Assembly: GCA_033977485.1 (NCBI GenBank)
Contig: CM066991.1
Coordinates: forward strand, 58,744,857-58,808,856
Direction of reading: 5' to 3'
Origin: Hydrangea macrophylla
Taxonomy: Eukaryota; Streptophyta; Magnoliopsida; Cornales; Hydrangeaceae
DNA length: 64,000 nucleotides
In this document: positions 43,483-54,363 of the stretch, piece after piece
Position numbering within the stretch: position 1 is the first letter of the stretch
How the letters are laid out: every line of letters begins with the position of its first letter
The notes under the pieces: model-generated
Told to the model about the DNA's origin: nothing
What the model saw: the letters and a program-made list of their open reading frames with translations, nothing else
Databases searched by the model: none
Made by a program: the position numbers and the translations under genes

Positions 43483-46135
43483 TCAACCCCAGCCCCAGGT
43501 CTGGCATGTGATGCGTCTGAGAGGCTCCTCCTCTGACTCCGTGCCACTCTTGCCACCTCTGTCTCCGCCTCTGCCTCTGCCTCTACCTCGGTCGGTAACT
43601 TCGTGAGCTCCACTGGGACCTACTCCAAACTACTAGAGCTGCTGCTCGAGCTCTCTCACTCGCAGGACCAGAGCCCTGTTCTCTTCCTCCTGAGCAAGGA
43701 AAGAGAGTGAAAAACATCATTTTAATTTGAAAATTGGAATAGAAAATGCCAAAAAAAGAAAACTATAAATGAAGAGGGGGTAGTAGGACTTATCCTGGCT
43801 CTCGCCTGAGCCTCAACAGTCACTCGTGCTCCATTGGCCTAAATTAGGGAATCAGAAAAGAGAAAGATTAGGAAGTCAGGATAAGAATGCAAGAATCAGA
43901 GTAGGGTTTTAGAAGATTACCCTCCACTCTTGACCGTGGATCCACTCCCTCACGCTATGAGCATAGAGTAAGCCCTCCTCTGTATAATCCTGCGGGACAT
44001 GGTCATACTAAAGTGGAATAGTGGGAGCACCCACATGATATTGAGGAACCACAGTCATGCCCTACTCACTGTAAGAGACCATCCTGATGCTCCAATCACA
44101 TGGAGGTAGAGTTGGAGTCCGAGATATAGCAGGAACGGGCTACAAAGAAGAAAAGTGAATTTAGTGAGAAAATATGTAGAAACTAAAAGAAAGAATAAAA
44201 AGTCAAAAGAAACTCACCCGAGTCACTTCCATCAGAGGGAAGTTCTTCATCAGCTTGGCGGCGCAGAAAGTTACATACCCATCCGGAGGCTCCAGAAACT
44301 CCTGAATCGAGAACCCGTTCAGGGCAGCCATGAGCAAACTACCCTGAAGGTCTCTATAGCTCTCATTAAAGCAGGTGGGGGATGTGGCACGAAATATCCA
44401 GGAGCCATCAGTGACTGCCTGGTCACTCTCTCTCCCAAGTACCACTCCTGAGCGTCTGGGCCATCCAATAATATCCTTTGCGGGTTATAACCACCCGATT
44501 GCCGAATCCCTTGAGTGACAATAGGAAGCATGTCCACCCAGGGCTGCCATCGGACGTGTTGCTCTCTTAGATTCGTCAGGAAGTTTCTAAACGAGATAAA
44601 GTCATGAGCCCCAATCTTCCTCCTGACTCAATCCTTCTGTCATTTCAGTCCCTAGGGCATGATGAGGGCATCAGCAGGTCGCGTCGAAGGTGACATCATA
44701 TATAAGTACTTATGGGACCAAATCTGCAAGAAAGAAAAAAAGAAAGGAAAAGAGCATGAGATTCAAGATTTGTAAATTAGGAGATAATTTAGAAACCGGT
44801 TAAGTTAATAAAAAAATAATAATAACAAAAGGGAATAAGAGGGTGTACCTCCCACGTCCTCTAGAAGCTGCCTGTGGAACACATCCGATCCTGAGAAATG
44901 TCTCCCATATGCTTGTATAGGATGGCTAATCCTGTACCAGCCCAATCATACTGATAGATATGGTCCATGTGCTCTAGAGACCCCACCAATGCCACAGAAA
45001 TCCGATCGACCCTATTGCTCAACAGAGAGCACCCCAACATATACATGATGAACACGCGGGCCATCTACTCGTCTATAAAGCCCTGCTGGCCTCTGAAGGT
45101 ACCGAGGAACCACTTGGCCATAAAAAAGGGCTCCTTAGGGACTACTCTAAGAAACGGCTACACGCGATCCCAATCTATCTCCGTATCAAAGTACTACAGG
45201 CACTCCCCCCGAAAGGGATCCTAGTAATCATCGAAAAGTTATCATCTCCCCGAACTCGAAGTAGAACGAGTTGGTGGTGTCCCACCATCACTTCGAGAGA
45301 GCATATATCTGTCTCAAGTCATTGGAGCTCTTCGTCAAGAGTTTAATGAAGTCCCCAAAACCTGCAACTGTGATGAATCCTTGTACGGTCTCGTTTAGAG
45401 ACTCGTACCACACAAAGCCATGAGCCAAACTGCCATGCCCCTTCAGCACGTCAGACTGGAGCTGCAAAAGTTACAAAAATTAGTGTTAGCAAATAAATGG
45501 ATGAAAGAAAGAAATAAAAAGTAAGAAAAATAATAAAAATGAATAAGAGGGCAGTTGGATTGCTCAAAAACTTCTACAAACATAGCATCCGTATTCATGA
45601 AAAGTTCACCATCATGCATTCATTCATAAGGATTATGAGAAAAATTTGAAAGGAATGGGATAGAAGAACACAAAAATTGAAAGAAGTTGAGAAGGCGATG
45701 GTGGCACTCGAAAAAATTCCACAAGCATAGCATTCGCATTCATGTGAAGTTTTGACAGCATGTATTTAATTCATGAGCTTTACGAAGAGAGTTTAAAAGA
45801 ATAAATAAATAAAATAAAACCAAGAACGGTGAAACTTAACAGGAATGAATAAACATGGATTAATTGAAACGCTCGAGAAGTTCTACAAGAACGGTATTCG
45901 CGTTCATGAAGGGGTAGGTATAATTTTAACCAATCATATAAAGTTTTGTTGTCATAAGATTCACAGAAAGAAAACTGGAAGAAAGAAAATAAAGAGAAAA
46001 AGGAGAGTGTGTACCTCTCGATGAAACACTTGGGCAAACAGGTGCCTATCTGGGTCTCGAAGTAGAAAAGTAGGATCGGGGTGGGGGGGTAGTCTTGTAC
46101 TTGGCCTTCTTCCTACTGCACGAGCCACTAGCCAT
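43483..46135 (-). pseudogene. Antisense PMD gene B of Tat-2, with introns
   Basis: Exon 1 starts at 46135 (MASGSCSRKKAKYKTTPPP) and ends HLFAQVFHRE before GTACAC. A donor and an acceptor (TTTTGCAG) bracket an intron to 45463. Exon 2 has FITVAGFGDFIKLLTKSSND, WWDTTNSFYFEFGEMITF and MARVFIMYMLGCSLLSNRVD with YQYDWAGTGLAILYKHMGDI, the canonical plant mobile domain. An intron at about 44849-44728 follows, then WSHKYLYMM, EWYLGERVTRQSLMAPGYFV. Further small exons end in a coiled coil and an RGRGRGRGGDRGG tail, TGA at 43483-43485. Several stops (for example before WWDTT, after MITFR) show it is dead. PMD proteins of plants act in gene silencing (MAIN family); a role here is unknown. Confidence 0.65.
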
Positions 46136-46480
46136 AATCTGTTAAAAGAGAAGGAACTAAAGGTCAAAATCTTTAATAGAAATTAATAAAACAATGAGAA
46201 TAAAGAGAGTAACAAGATTTTGATCATGAGGAACTAACCTATGGATCCCTTAGATCAATGCAAGAAAAGGGAGAAAAATCTCCAGAGGAATCCGAGTAAA
46301 AGCGTTTGTGAGGAATGAGAGAAATGAAAAGGAAAACGAGCAAATAAGCAAACTGCCTGCCCAGCGCGGCACTCGAAAAACGTGAACGGTAGTTGGTAGA
46401 GTGCCATACGGCAATGCCGCAGCGGCATTCCGCGATTGCCGCGAATGAGGCGGTTAAAAGGCCTTTTGGTTTCCTCCCAT
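46136..46480 (-). promoter_or_regulatory. Upstream region of PMD gene B with palindromic units
   Basis: Units GCGGCACTCGAAAAACGTGA (46366), then a unit at about 46386 ending GAGTGCCATA, CGGCAATGCCGC, and GCGGCATTCCGCGATTGCCG (from 46422) match the 22-bp motif of the Tat LTR U3. They lie about 230-310 bases upstream of the PMD start. Confidence 0.65.
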
Positions 46481-46945
46481 ATTTCAAATTGAGTCCCAAA
46501 ATTTGAAATTAAACCCCCGTAGTCTGCCCGCCTTGTGCGCTCTGGCCCCCAAAAATGATTTCCAAGACCAACTGACTCCCAATTTTGGAACCTGAATCAT
46601 TTTGAGTCAAATCAATTCCTATTTTTGGAAAAATTTGAATTCTTCGAGTCCAATTGACTCCCAATTTGTGAAAAGAATTCTTTGAGTCTAATTGACTCCC
46701 GATTTTAGAATTTGAATTGTTTTGGGTCAAATTAACTCTTGTTTTTGAAAATTTTGACAAAATTGAGTCTGATTGACTCCCGATTTTGAAATATTAAAAC
46801 AATATCCAACAGGGTCGAAGGGCTGCGGCTTTCAAGAGCAAACATATCTGACGGGGCCGAGGGACTGCAGATTTTTCAGAGCAAATATATCCGATGGGGC
46901 CGAAGGGCTGCATATTTTTTAGAGCAAACATATCTGACAGTGCCT
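46481..46945. repeat. Two tandem-repeat blocks in the Tat-2 3' untranslated region
   Basis: 46489-46790 has a degenerate ~60-bp unit with AATTGACTCCCGATTTT and TTTGAGTC. 46801-46945 has three copies of a ~43-bp unit around GACGGGGCCGAAGGGCTGCA and CAGAGCAAACATAT. The minus-strand ORF at 46509-46760 only translates the first block. Confidence 0.75.
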
Positions 46946-47477
46946 AAGTTGCGAAGTGTCACCCAGTCAATTCTGTTCGTCCTTTCAGCCGAGATGGCCA
47001 CGTATGTTGAAGAGAATCAACCTGATGATTATAGAAACTCCAAATTCTAAAGAATAACTCATCTTTAAGTTCGAGAAGACATGAGCATTGAGTAGTATAA
47101 GGCATGGATTGCAAATAAAAATGTCAGGATTGCATGTTTTAGAATCACACCATTTATAGAGCACGAAGTTGCGTTAACCGCCGTCATTTGCATGAGAACG
47201 TGCATCATGATAGGATAGGTGCATTCATCAGTATTTGCATTTGTGTGTGGTCCCTTTACCCGAACTATGTCTCGGTCTAATTCCTGAGTAGGATATGTAG
47301 GCAGCTCAGCGTAGAGCGCGACCAGCATGAACCATTGCCGCAAGCCTATTTTCTTTTGCAACGTATTATTGTTTTACCTAAATCCGACAGTTTGGTCAAA
47401 AGGCTTGTCTTCACACTGGCTTCGACATTCACTTGTGAAATGTATTGCTCCACAAGCTCTGTCGAAGAGGGGCAAAC
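46946..47477 (+). other. Tat-2 3' untranslated region and polypurine tract
   Basis: It contains GAACTATGTCTCGGTC ... GGATATGTAGGCAG (about 47251-47303), the Tat untranslated-region motif, and ends in the polypurine tract GAAGAGGGGCAAAC (47464-47477). No gene. Confidence 0.65.
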
Positions 47478-47668
47478 AGTAAACACCCCGATTTTGACAA
47501 AACGTCAAATTAAGGGGAGTGTTACCTCCAGATCTGATGATGACAATGTCTAAACTAATCTAGGACTTCCAAAGGTGATTCAAGCTCTTCGAAAGGCTTT
47601 ACAATTCAAACAAAAGAAAGAAAGAAGAAAAATAGAGAATGGAAGAAAATGACACTTGGAACATTTTA

Positions 47669-47930
47669 TGGCAGTCATGGGTTGCTAGTGCGGCACTCTC
47701 TGATTGTCGTACGGTAGTCAGTAAATGCCGCAATAGCGTTCATTGATAGTCATAAAAATACGCCAAATGCCGCGAAAACCAGAAAAGACAACAATCCACG
47801 GGGTTATCTACGGCATTCATTGAGTGCCACATTGGCATTCAGTGAATACTGTGCCGGCAATCGGTGAGTGTCGTTCTGGTACTTATTGAGTGCCGCTTCC
47901 ATATCCGTTGAGTGCCACATTTTTGCGGCG
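47669..47930 (+). repeat. 22-bp palindromic units in U3 of the Tat-2 LTR
   Basis: Examples: GCGGCACTCTCTGATTGTCG, ACGGTAGTCAGTAAATGCCG, ACGGCATTCATTGAGTGCCA, GCCGGCAATCGGTGAGTGTC and ACTTATTGAGTGCCGC. Two groups of units, about 100-360 bases upstream of the TATA box. Confidence 0.75.
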
Positions 47931-48026
47931 GCCAGCTTTGAAATAGCACATTTTGTACCTTTAAAAGAACATCCAGGATTAGGGTTTTTACTATAAAATT
48001 ACTGAAATAACCCTCTAAAAATTGCC

Positions 48027-48035
48027 TATATAAAG
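48027..48035 (+). promoter_or_regulatory. TATA box of the Tat-2 LTR
   Basis: TATATAAAG in the context GCCTATATAAAGGAG, about 100 bases downstream of the last palindromic unit. Confidence 0.6.
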
Positions 48036-50463
48036 GAGATGAATATCCCATTACAAAGGGGTGTGGAAGTTTGAATCTTAGAACCCTATCTTGATTCTCT
48101 TTATTTAAACTCTCTTAAAAATTCTCTAAACACCATTAGGAATAAGTCTTTAGAGGAGTTTAAGGGAGAAGTTGCATGTGTTAGAAGAAAAAGAGCTTGA
48201 ACCACCTTTGAAAGGCCTTCAAAATACCCAAGAGTTGAGGATAGTTGGAGGTGAACTCTAGACTAATCAATCTAAATTTAAGTTCAATTACAATATTAGA
48301 ATCTTGTAGGATCTTTACACATTTTCAAAAACTCCTTTCCCACCTCATTTCTTCACACACCACCAATATTGTGATTGAACTTGCATTTCATTGATTTGGA
48401 TCAAAGTAACCTAAGGTTCAAGGTTAAATAAATCATAAAATTAACTTAGATATTACTTGAGTCTTGGTTTCCTTTCCCTTTTGATTATAATCATCTCTTA
48501 GGATTCATAAGACTTTCAATGCCTTACTTGAATCCTTAGACTTGGAATCCTTTAATCTTCTTATAAACTCATGATTTATAAGAGGATTAAGGTTTATACT
48601 AGCATGTTTGGTCAATAAGTCTAAACCTATCTCCATGGTTTAGGATAATTATTTTGAGATTTCATGAAGTTTCTTCATACTTCATTGAGGTCTATAAGTA
48701 TGAGTGTCCTTAGTCTCCAATGACCATCAAATGGGAGGGGAAGTAGTTTAGGTTAAGCCAAACTTAATGGCTTGATAGCTAAAGTTAACCAATAAAAGGT
48801 GAACTTGACAACAATGCAGTAAGTTCATAAACCACCTTTGATCAAAGATTTTTAGTTAAATAATGAATCGTTGGAATTGAATGAAACGAATTGAAGAGTG
48901 TCAATAACACAAGGTTTTACCACTGTGATTTTTGTTTTAATGAGATTTCATGTTTAAAGTGGTTTGGTCATGAGTTTTGTGAGGCAACTATAATCTGTCC
49001 AGAATTTCAGAACACTAATACCTTCTTGAAACGAGTAAATCAGAACCTTAATGAAGCATTATTGACGTCAAATATTTTTTTCTATGAAGCTTAATGTATT
49101 GATAAGATCTCCTAAAAATATTAGAGTCTTTCAGATTTGTTTAGTATTTTTAGAAAATCATGCAAGAACTCTAGACAGAGAGTTATAAATTTCTGAGTGA
49201 CGTCTAGTGTTTGTCTAATTCCTAGAGATTGAAACGTTGATCTTTGATTTTTCTTTTTGGGTTGGAAACTAGACTCACAAAGGCATCCTGTGTCCAAAAT
49301 TCATTGACATCAAACCATGGGAACCATGCTTTCCCAATTTTTGAAGGTTTGGTATGCTCTCTGTAAATTTCATAATTTTGTGACAAATTCGACAAACTTC
49401 ATAAATAATGGTCCAAACAACTTTTCTATGACCTAAGGCTTAAACCATGTTTCAATAATGATTATTTAAGCTTAAATCTAGAGGTTAAATGATCCAAATC
49501 AATGAATAGTTCATAGCTCATTTTTGTTTATGTCTATGCATTCATTCCATGTAGGTTAATACTTGTAATTAGGACTTGCTTTGAATTGGGACTAAATTGC
49601 ACTTAATTGAACCTAATCGTGAGTTCCTTATGACCACGTTGGGATTACACCATCTCTATATGGACATTACATTGGCTCCTAGTTGAGACTTGTATATCTG
49701 TAGAAGTGATGCATTTTTAACTAATTAGAAGGAATTCATAATTATATCAATTCATTCATACTTAACAGATTTAATTTAGAAGCTTAAGAATGATACTTAT
49801 AATTTTATATCATATCTCATCTAAAGCCTCTGGACTGACCCTTTGTTTTGTAGCGCTATTAAGGTATCATTTTTCAAACCCCTCTTTAGTTTACTTAATT
49901 TCTTGATTTTATTGATTTTTTTTACTCCATGTGCAACACCTTAGAATTAGGTCTTGCCGTATGTGTATATATGTAAGTAGAGATCATTTCTTAGGTTTTT
50001 ATTTTCATTTGTATGAATTGAATGTTTAATATTCGCAGCTGGATCCCGGGTGAGTTCTCTTGTTCCCTATTTGCACATCATCTTGCTTGCTACTTGGAAT
50101 TATGTGGTTTTGAATGATATTTTATCATTTGTAATCGTACACCCTTCATATATGCTTTTGTAATGTATATTTATACATATGTATTAGTTGAGGGCACATT
50201 TAGATTAATAATTCAATAAAAGGATGTTGAGTAGGGGCCTATCGCGAGATAGGATGAGAGGGGGTGTTTTAGTCCATCGGGCTCCTTTCCCTCTCATTCC
50301 ATAATCCCCAGACCTAGAAATCTCTGGTTTCCAAAAAAGATCAGTTTGCTTTAAAATGGTTTCTTAATTTTCCTTTTAAAACTTAAGTGACGACTCGTGT
50401 TTTATATTTTGAAATTGAAAAGATTTTGAAAAGGTGTGGGTAAAGAAAAATGCGATATCCACA

Positions 50464-51813
50464 TTTACATAACTTAACAGTTACTCCCAAGGGAGAAATG
50501 GCATTAAGGGTCGGTTCAAGTGCTAGGGGTACCAAACCCAAGTCACGCACAATCTTAATAGCTATGAAAGAAGGGCCAGCACCAGTATCAAACAAAGCTC
50601 TAACCTGACTGTGAAATAAAATGAGTGTACCTTCCAAGTTCTGCTTTTCTTCAGCACTGTATCCTACATTGTCAGGGATGATGGCATTCACCCTAATCTG
50701 TCCTTGCTGTTCCTGAGCAGGTGCTCCATAGTAGCCTCCACGAGGTACTCGACAATCCTTGCTCATGTGACCAGGCTTGTTACAGTTGTGGCAGATGAGG
50801 TCATTACGGCGGTTGGTCTTTTGAGTTGTGCTATACCTTGTAGTATGTTTGGGCACTTCATAGTTGAAACATCCATCAGTGTTCTGTCGCTGGGCGGCAG
50901 GTTGTGCTTGAGGTGGTCCTTGCTGTTGATTTTGCATTCGAGGAAAGTTAGCTTGGGGCTTCCTTGTACAGTCCCATGTGCACTTATTTCCCTGGTAGTT
51001 GTTAGTCTAGGGTTTCCATCCTTGATTGTTCCTTGATGATTGCGCGGGAAGGTTCCTTGGTTTGAAGGTCCTAGGCGGAGGTCGATTCGCTTGTGATCCT
51101 TGTACAGAGTAAGCATCCTTTTCCAAACTTGAAGCAAGACGGACAATCCCTTTAAATGACTAGCCCGGATGGCCTACCATCATGTGTCGGAGGTGTGGGT
51201 TGAGTCCTTGATGGAATCGCTTGACCTTCTTGATGGGGGTATCTATTATGTGCGGAGCAAAACGGGAAAATTGCTCGAATTGTATGGTATACTCCCTGAC
51301 TGTCCAGTTCCCTTGAATTAGACTTAGGAAATTTCTCTCTTGTTGGTCTCTCTCATCCTCGGGGAAATACTTCTCTAGAAATCGAGTCTTGAATGCTTCC
51401 TAAGGCATTCTCCTTATAGCGTCGATCCTAATTGTAGCCCTCTCAGCCTCCCACCAGTTTACGACAGAGTAAGTCAGTTGAAATGCGGCCAAACATCTCT
51501 TGTCAAGCTCGTTGCATTCCAGGGCTTTAAAGATTAGCTCCAACTCTTGTATCCATTATTCTGCTTTCCACAATTTTGCTATGCGGTCAAACTTCTCGGG
51601 TCGCAGCCCACAAAATCACTCCAATAGCTTATCGCCTGTCTGCCTTAGAGGATCAATGTGGTTGTTACCGTTTTTAGCTTGATGGGTGGCATTATTGTAG
51701 GTATTGCCAATGTGTTCTATCTGTTGCATAAACACTTCAAAGACTCTGGTTGGGTCCATACCCTCAGGAATGGGTGCTCCTAATCGCGCTTGATATCTTG
51801 CATTCCCAGCCAT
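50464..51813 (-). pseudogene. CV2 gag and protease
   Basis: Starts MAGNARYQARLGAPIPEGMD at 51813 and, with a stop at 51616 and several later stops and shifts, reads LRPEKFD, ALECNELDK, AAFQLTYSVVNWWEAE, KTRFLEKYFPEDERDQQ and REYTIQFEQFSRFAPHIID. The first zinc knuckle is degenerate (CFNYEVPKHTTRY), the second is complete (CHNCNKPGHMSKDC). Protease reads LFDTGAGPSFIAIKIVRDLG with an intact DTGA box. The Tat-2 insertion truncates it after SPLGVTVKL. Confidence 0.9.
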
Positions 51814-52207
51814 AATATTCCTGAGTGAGGTATACCTATGAAGGATCTAACGATTAGCTAAAAATCTTCTCGAGGAACAATCCACAAATAAAAACAACAG
51901 GAAGCACATCACGAATCTAAATCATAACATAACATAAATATGAGATGACAACATAAGTAATCAAAAGAAACGATCTACTACATATATATAATCAAAAGAT
52001 GTACAGTGGAGTACACAATAGACCATCTGTGTACCACATAGTACATTATCCTATACAAGATCTAACCAAGATATAAACAAGACCACCACTGGTGGCTACC
52101 TATACAAAAAGGTTATAGTCAGTAGATGTCTATGTAAGTGTCAAAAGTAAGTGGACAACATGTCCTGAAGTCAAAAGCAAAAAGTCTAAGTCCTAAAGGT
52201 ACTGGAC
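51814..52207 (-). other. Gap between the extra ORF and gag of CV2
   Basis: About 395 bases of AT-rich sequence with no coding pattern, equivalent to 35400-35754 in CV1. Confidence 0.5.
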
Positions 52208-53190
52208 TTAAAAGTTGTCCACGTCAGATCCATAATTGGAAGCCTCATCCTCTGGGGCAACCTCAGATAAAACATCATCCTCATCCATGTCATCATCATC
52301 CATCATATCCTCATCCTCCATCATATCCTCATCCTCCATCATATCCTCCTCGGGTATCTCGGGTCCATCATGCTCCACAATAACTCCTAAATTTACCACA
52401 TCGGCCATATAGGCCTGCACTGCATCGAATGCGGCCGTAAGTGCCTCAGCCTCTGCCATAGCATGTGCCAACTCTGCTGCTCCTATCTCAAATCCTTGGG
52501 GATGTGCATCCATCTTCGTAGCTCACTCTACTACCAATTGTGCTATCACGTCGCCTGGTAAGATTGGTACCACAATGTCATCACCCGCATCATTATCTGC
52601 TATAGCCACCTCCTCTATCGGATAACCCTCTACCACTACAATGTCTACTCCAACTAGTACATCCATACCAGCCGGGTCCTCCTCCGGATCATACTCTGAC
52701 TCTTCATCATAAGTGTCCTTATCCTCCTCATCCTCTATATCCTCATCTTCATCTTCTGGCTCATCATCATCGTCGTCCTCACCCTCATCTGGATCATCAT
52801 CCTTTGGGTCCTCATTTGTTGGGGGTGCATTAACCATGTCCTCCTCTGGTAGGGTTAGAGGTGTCTTGGGTGGTGGCTCTGTCGAGGAGGTGGAGGCATT
52901 GGTCTAACCTCTGAAAGTAGAACCTGGTACGAAAAACGCTCTCGCAACATCTGTAAGGAATCCTCCTCAATGAGTCTGAAGGTTTCCTTATGGTAGATCA
53001 TCCCTTGACGTGTCACCTCTTGGTCCTGGGTCCCAAATCTCTACTACTCAATTTGCATATCTCGCTCTGTTTCTACGATAGCTCTCTGCCCAAACTTCCA
53101 GGCATAATACTGTGGATCCGCTGGCTCAATACTGCCCTCATACACATAGTGTCCTCCAAACTCGTATGGAACAATGCATGGTGGTGTCAT
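52208..53190 (-). pseudogene. CV2 extra ORF upstream of gag (acidic protein, ~328 codons)
   Basis: From an ATG at 53190 the minus strand reads MTPPCIVPYEFGGHYVYEGS, IEPADPQYYAWKFGQRAIVE, two adjacent TAG codons, then RQGMIYHKETFRLIEEDSLQ and MLRERFSYQVLLSEVRPMPP. A frameshift near 52850 leads to an acidic run (52837-52523, DEGEDDDDDEPEDEDEDIED), and after a stop to a last part (52513-52208) with HAMAEAEALTAAFDAVQAYM and a repeated MMEDED unit. The FGGHY...G.I.PADP..Y...QRA..E.DM pattern aligns with CV1. Length, position and composition also match. Function unknown. Confidence 0.75.
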
Positions 53191-53303
53191 GCTACTTGAA
53201 AAAGGGACTATCCTAAGTCAGAACTAATCTTAATACTCATCTATAGAATCTCAAGGTTCTAGGACCAGATGGTGTGGGACAATCTGTGAGTGAAAAGGTA
53301 TAA

Positions 53304-53321
53304 AACCTGGCTCTACTACCA
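53304..53321 (-). other. Decayed primer-binding site of CV2
   Basis: Minus-strand TGGTAGTAGAGCCAGG aligns with the tRNA-iMet site TGGTATCAGAGCC with two differences. It is placed eight bases inside the LTR end, as in CV1. Confidence 0.65.
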
Positions 53322-54046
53322 AAAATCTTGTCATGCCCCGAAATGGTAAAAATAGAGAAAAATAAATTTCCTTTTTGGGTCCAAAGGTAGCGGCTGGTGA
53401 AGTCACATGATTGTCCACACCATGCAGTACTAAGCAACAATAAGAAAAAGAGATAAGAGAAATGTAATCTAGGTTCTGGTTAAAACATAACTTAAACTTA
53501 AAAGAAAGTTACTAGCTATTACAATCAGAGTCTCGAATTAAATAAAACATAGCGGAAGTACAAATGTCAAGGCAATATATGCCTGATTACAGAAGGTCTG
53601 GGAAGCAGTAAAGATAATTAAACTACAGTCTAGCCTAATCTTCAATTAGCGTACAGGTAGTCCTCAGCGTAGTGGTCCTCTTCTGTCTGACCTCCATCAA
53701 GATAATCCTCTATAGGAACATTACCACCGAAATAATAGTCCTCGCCTATAGGTCCTTCACCTATGTAGTCATAACCAGGATGCGCTAGAATGTAGAAATG
53801 TCCAACGGTATAAACTCCGTCAGCGTAATAAAAGTTGAGTGAATCAGATGCTAACAGGGTATCAACTATTTAAGTTATTACAAGTTATAAACGATAATCA
53901 TTAAGATTCAGTGAGGGTAACTCCTTTAATCGAACCGATTATCCGATTACTAACGTCTTAACAGATTAAGATCGAAACACATTTCGATAGGAGAATAGAC
54001 TCGATAGTAGTTCACTTCTATAGATACACCATTACTTAATCCACCA

Positions 54047-54363
54047 CTTTTAAGAACATATGCAAAGTCCACCGCATGTCATGGACACCACGTCAGTCCA
54101 TCTCCAACTTTTAAGAACATATGCCCAGTTCACCGCACTACAGGGATATAATACTTTAAGCAACATTACATCATTTTATGCCACGACTTAGCGATGTCTA
54201 CCAGTGATCATGGTCCACTGCAGTCGTAGACACCTTCTTCTGTCTACCGCTTTTAAGAACATATGATTAGATCATCTGGCTATCTTAGGACTGTTGGTCT
54301 GGTTCACCGCATTCGTAGACACCTTCGTCTGTCTACCGCTTTTAAGAACATATGATCGACCAA
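54047..54363 (-). repeat. Mid-LTR repeat array of CV2
   Basis: Four copies of CTTTTAAGAACATATG (first base varies; starting near 54047, 54107, 54250, 54339), two of them preceded by TCTGTCTACCG. The last is bracketed by TTGGTC (54294-54299) and GACCAA (54358-54363). Position in the LTR matches the arrays of CV1 and the solo LTR. Confidence 0.65.

Larger units (their letters stand above)
12579..50463 (+). mobile_element. Tat-2: Ty3/gypsy Tat-lineage retrotransposon, host of most insertions in the window
   Basis: Pieces in order on the plus strand: gag end/protease (12676-13505), G-patch region (13590-14272), RT (14544-15273, 18659-19108), RNase H and archaeal RNase H (23518-24575), integrase to 25514, an antisense PMD gene (25982-27283), a second antisense PMD gene with introns (43483-46135), a repeat-rich 3' untranslated region, and a 3' LTR (47478-50463). 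Insertions at 15274-18653, 19109-23517 and 27575-43077 split it. Its 5' LTR and gag N-terminus lie left of Tat-1, off the window. The right end sits in the protease region of CV2. That 25514 and 43083 belong to one element is inferred from the TSD of the intervening solo LTR. Confidence 0.7.
47478..50463 (+). repeat. 3' LTR of Tat-2 (2,986 bp)
   Basis: It starts AGTAAACACCCCGATTTTGA, where the first T of the usual TGTA is A (compare TGTAGACACCCCG at the solo LTR), and ends GCGATATCCACA. Palindromic 22-bp units occupy 47669-47930. TATA box at 48027-48035. The following TTTAC (50464-50468) would be the target duplication in CV2. Confidence 0.8.

Noticed and set aside
46509..46760. 83-codon minus-strand ORF with SKIGSQL repeats
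   Set aside because: Its repeats follow the underlying DNA tandem repeat; no independent coding signal.
27575..50463. Mutator-like DNA transposon with 2.9-kb terminal inverted repeats carrying a PMD gene
   Set aside because: The repeats start and end as Tat LTRs, the right one has a polypurine tract and TATA box, and the left one has its own 5-bp flank match, so a solo LTR plus a 3' LTR explains it better.
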